Origin: Undaria pinnatifida
Taxonomy: Eukaryota > Sar > Phaeophyceae > Laminariales > Alariaceae
Assembly: GCA_012845835.1 (NCBI GenBank)
Contig: JABAKD010000023.1
Location: 24,259,046 to 24,323,045 of the forward strand
Length of the DNA stretch: 64,000 nucleotides
Reading direction: 5' to 3'
The position numbers were made by a program, and so were the translations under genes. Position 1 is the stretch's first letter. Every line of letters begins with the position of its first letter. The notes beneath the pieces were generated by a model, which was not told the DNA's origin, ran no database searches, and saw nothing but the letters and a program-made list of their open reading frames with translations. This document shows positions 63,920 to 64,000 of the stretch, in pieces.

Positions 63920-64000
63920 CTGATCAGCCGTGGAACGAAAATACGAATTTGCTCCTGCTTTTCACATACACACATCGACAAGGCCTGCAGCCTCATACAC

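Overview
This window is eukaryotic, repeat-dominated DNA with almost no recognisable host gene. It carries four Ty3/gypsy-type LTR retrotransposons, two CENP-B-like (pogo/Tigger-type) DNA transposons with spliceosomal GT-AG introns, a pair of small terminal-inverted-repeat elements, a 3.3-kb near-palindromic foldback structure, a higher-order satellite and many minisatellites. Nothing bacterial (operons, ribosome sites, rRNA, CRISPR) is present. The retroelement families, with chromodomain and Tudor-like integrase tails, suggest an algal or other protist genome (red or brown alga would fit), but the sequence alone does not fix the species.

Layout. 1-9.1 kb: no convincing gene; short tandem duplications, one copy of repeat R2 and MITE copy 1 (7,281-7,545). 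9.1-16.4 kb: GyA, a decayed plus-strand gypsy element (gag, CCCH finger, protease, RT/RNase H, integrase, Tudor-like tail) with a polypurine tract and a probable 3' LTR start but no recognised 5' LTR. 18.5-20.2 kb: PogoA, a deleted CENP-B-type transposon with TA duplication. 21.7-35.2 kb: GyB, a 13.5-kb minus-strand chromovirus with both LTRs, inserted inside a copy of dispersed repeat R1; its gag is interrupted by MITE copy 2, and its 3.6-kb leader is mostly tandem repeats. 36.0-38.4 kb: PogoB, a nearly full-length but broken CENP-B-type transposase on the minus strand. 39.0-42.3 kb: foldback element with 1.08-kb inverted arms. 43.5-55.1 kb: GyC, a young chromovirus whose parts are all present once but in scrambled order, with inverted LTRs. 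55.6-58.5 kb: a minisatellite and a 3 x 280-bp higher-order satellite. 59.7-63.6 kb: GyD, an internally deleted GyB relative with a 4-bp target duplication, inserted in a 63-bp (21-codon) repeat of what may be a host gene.

How the parts work together. Each gypsy element is a self-contained copy-and-paste unit: Gag packages RNA, protease, RT and RNase H make cDNA, integrase inserts it, and the chromodomain/Tudor-like tail probably guides it to chromatin marks. Only GyC has an intact integrase/RNase H reading frame, but its RT is split between two distant places, so it cannot make a complete polymerase in its present form. The most unusual items are the scrambled GyC, the foldback, the higher-order satellite, the Tudor-like tail shared by three distinct gypsy lineages, and the CCCH finger in GyA Gag.
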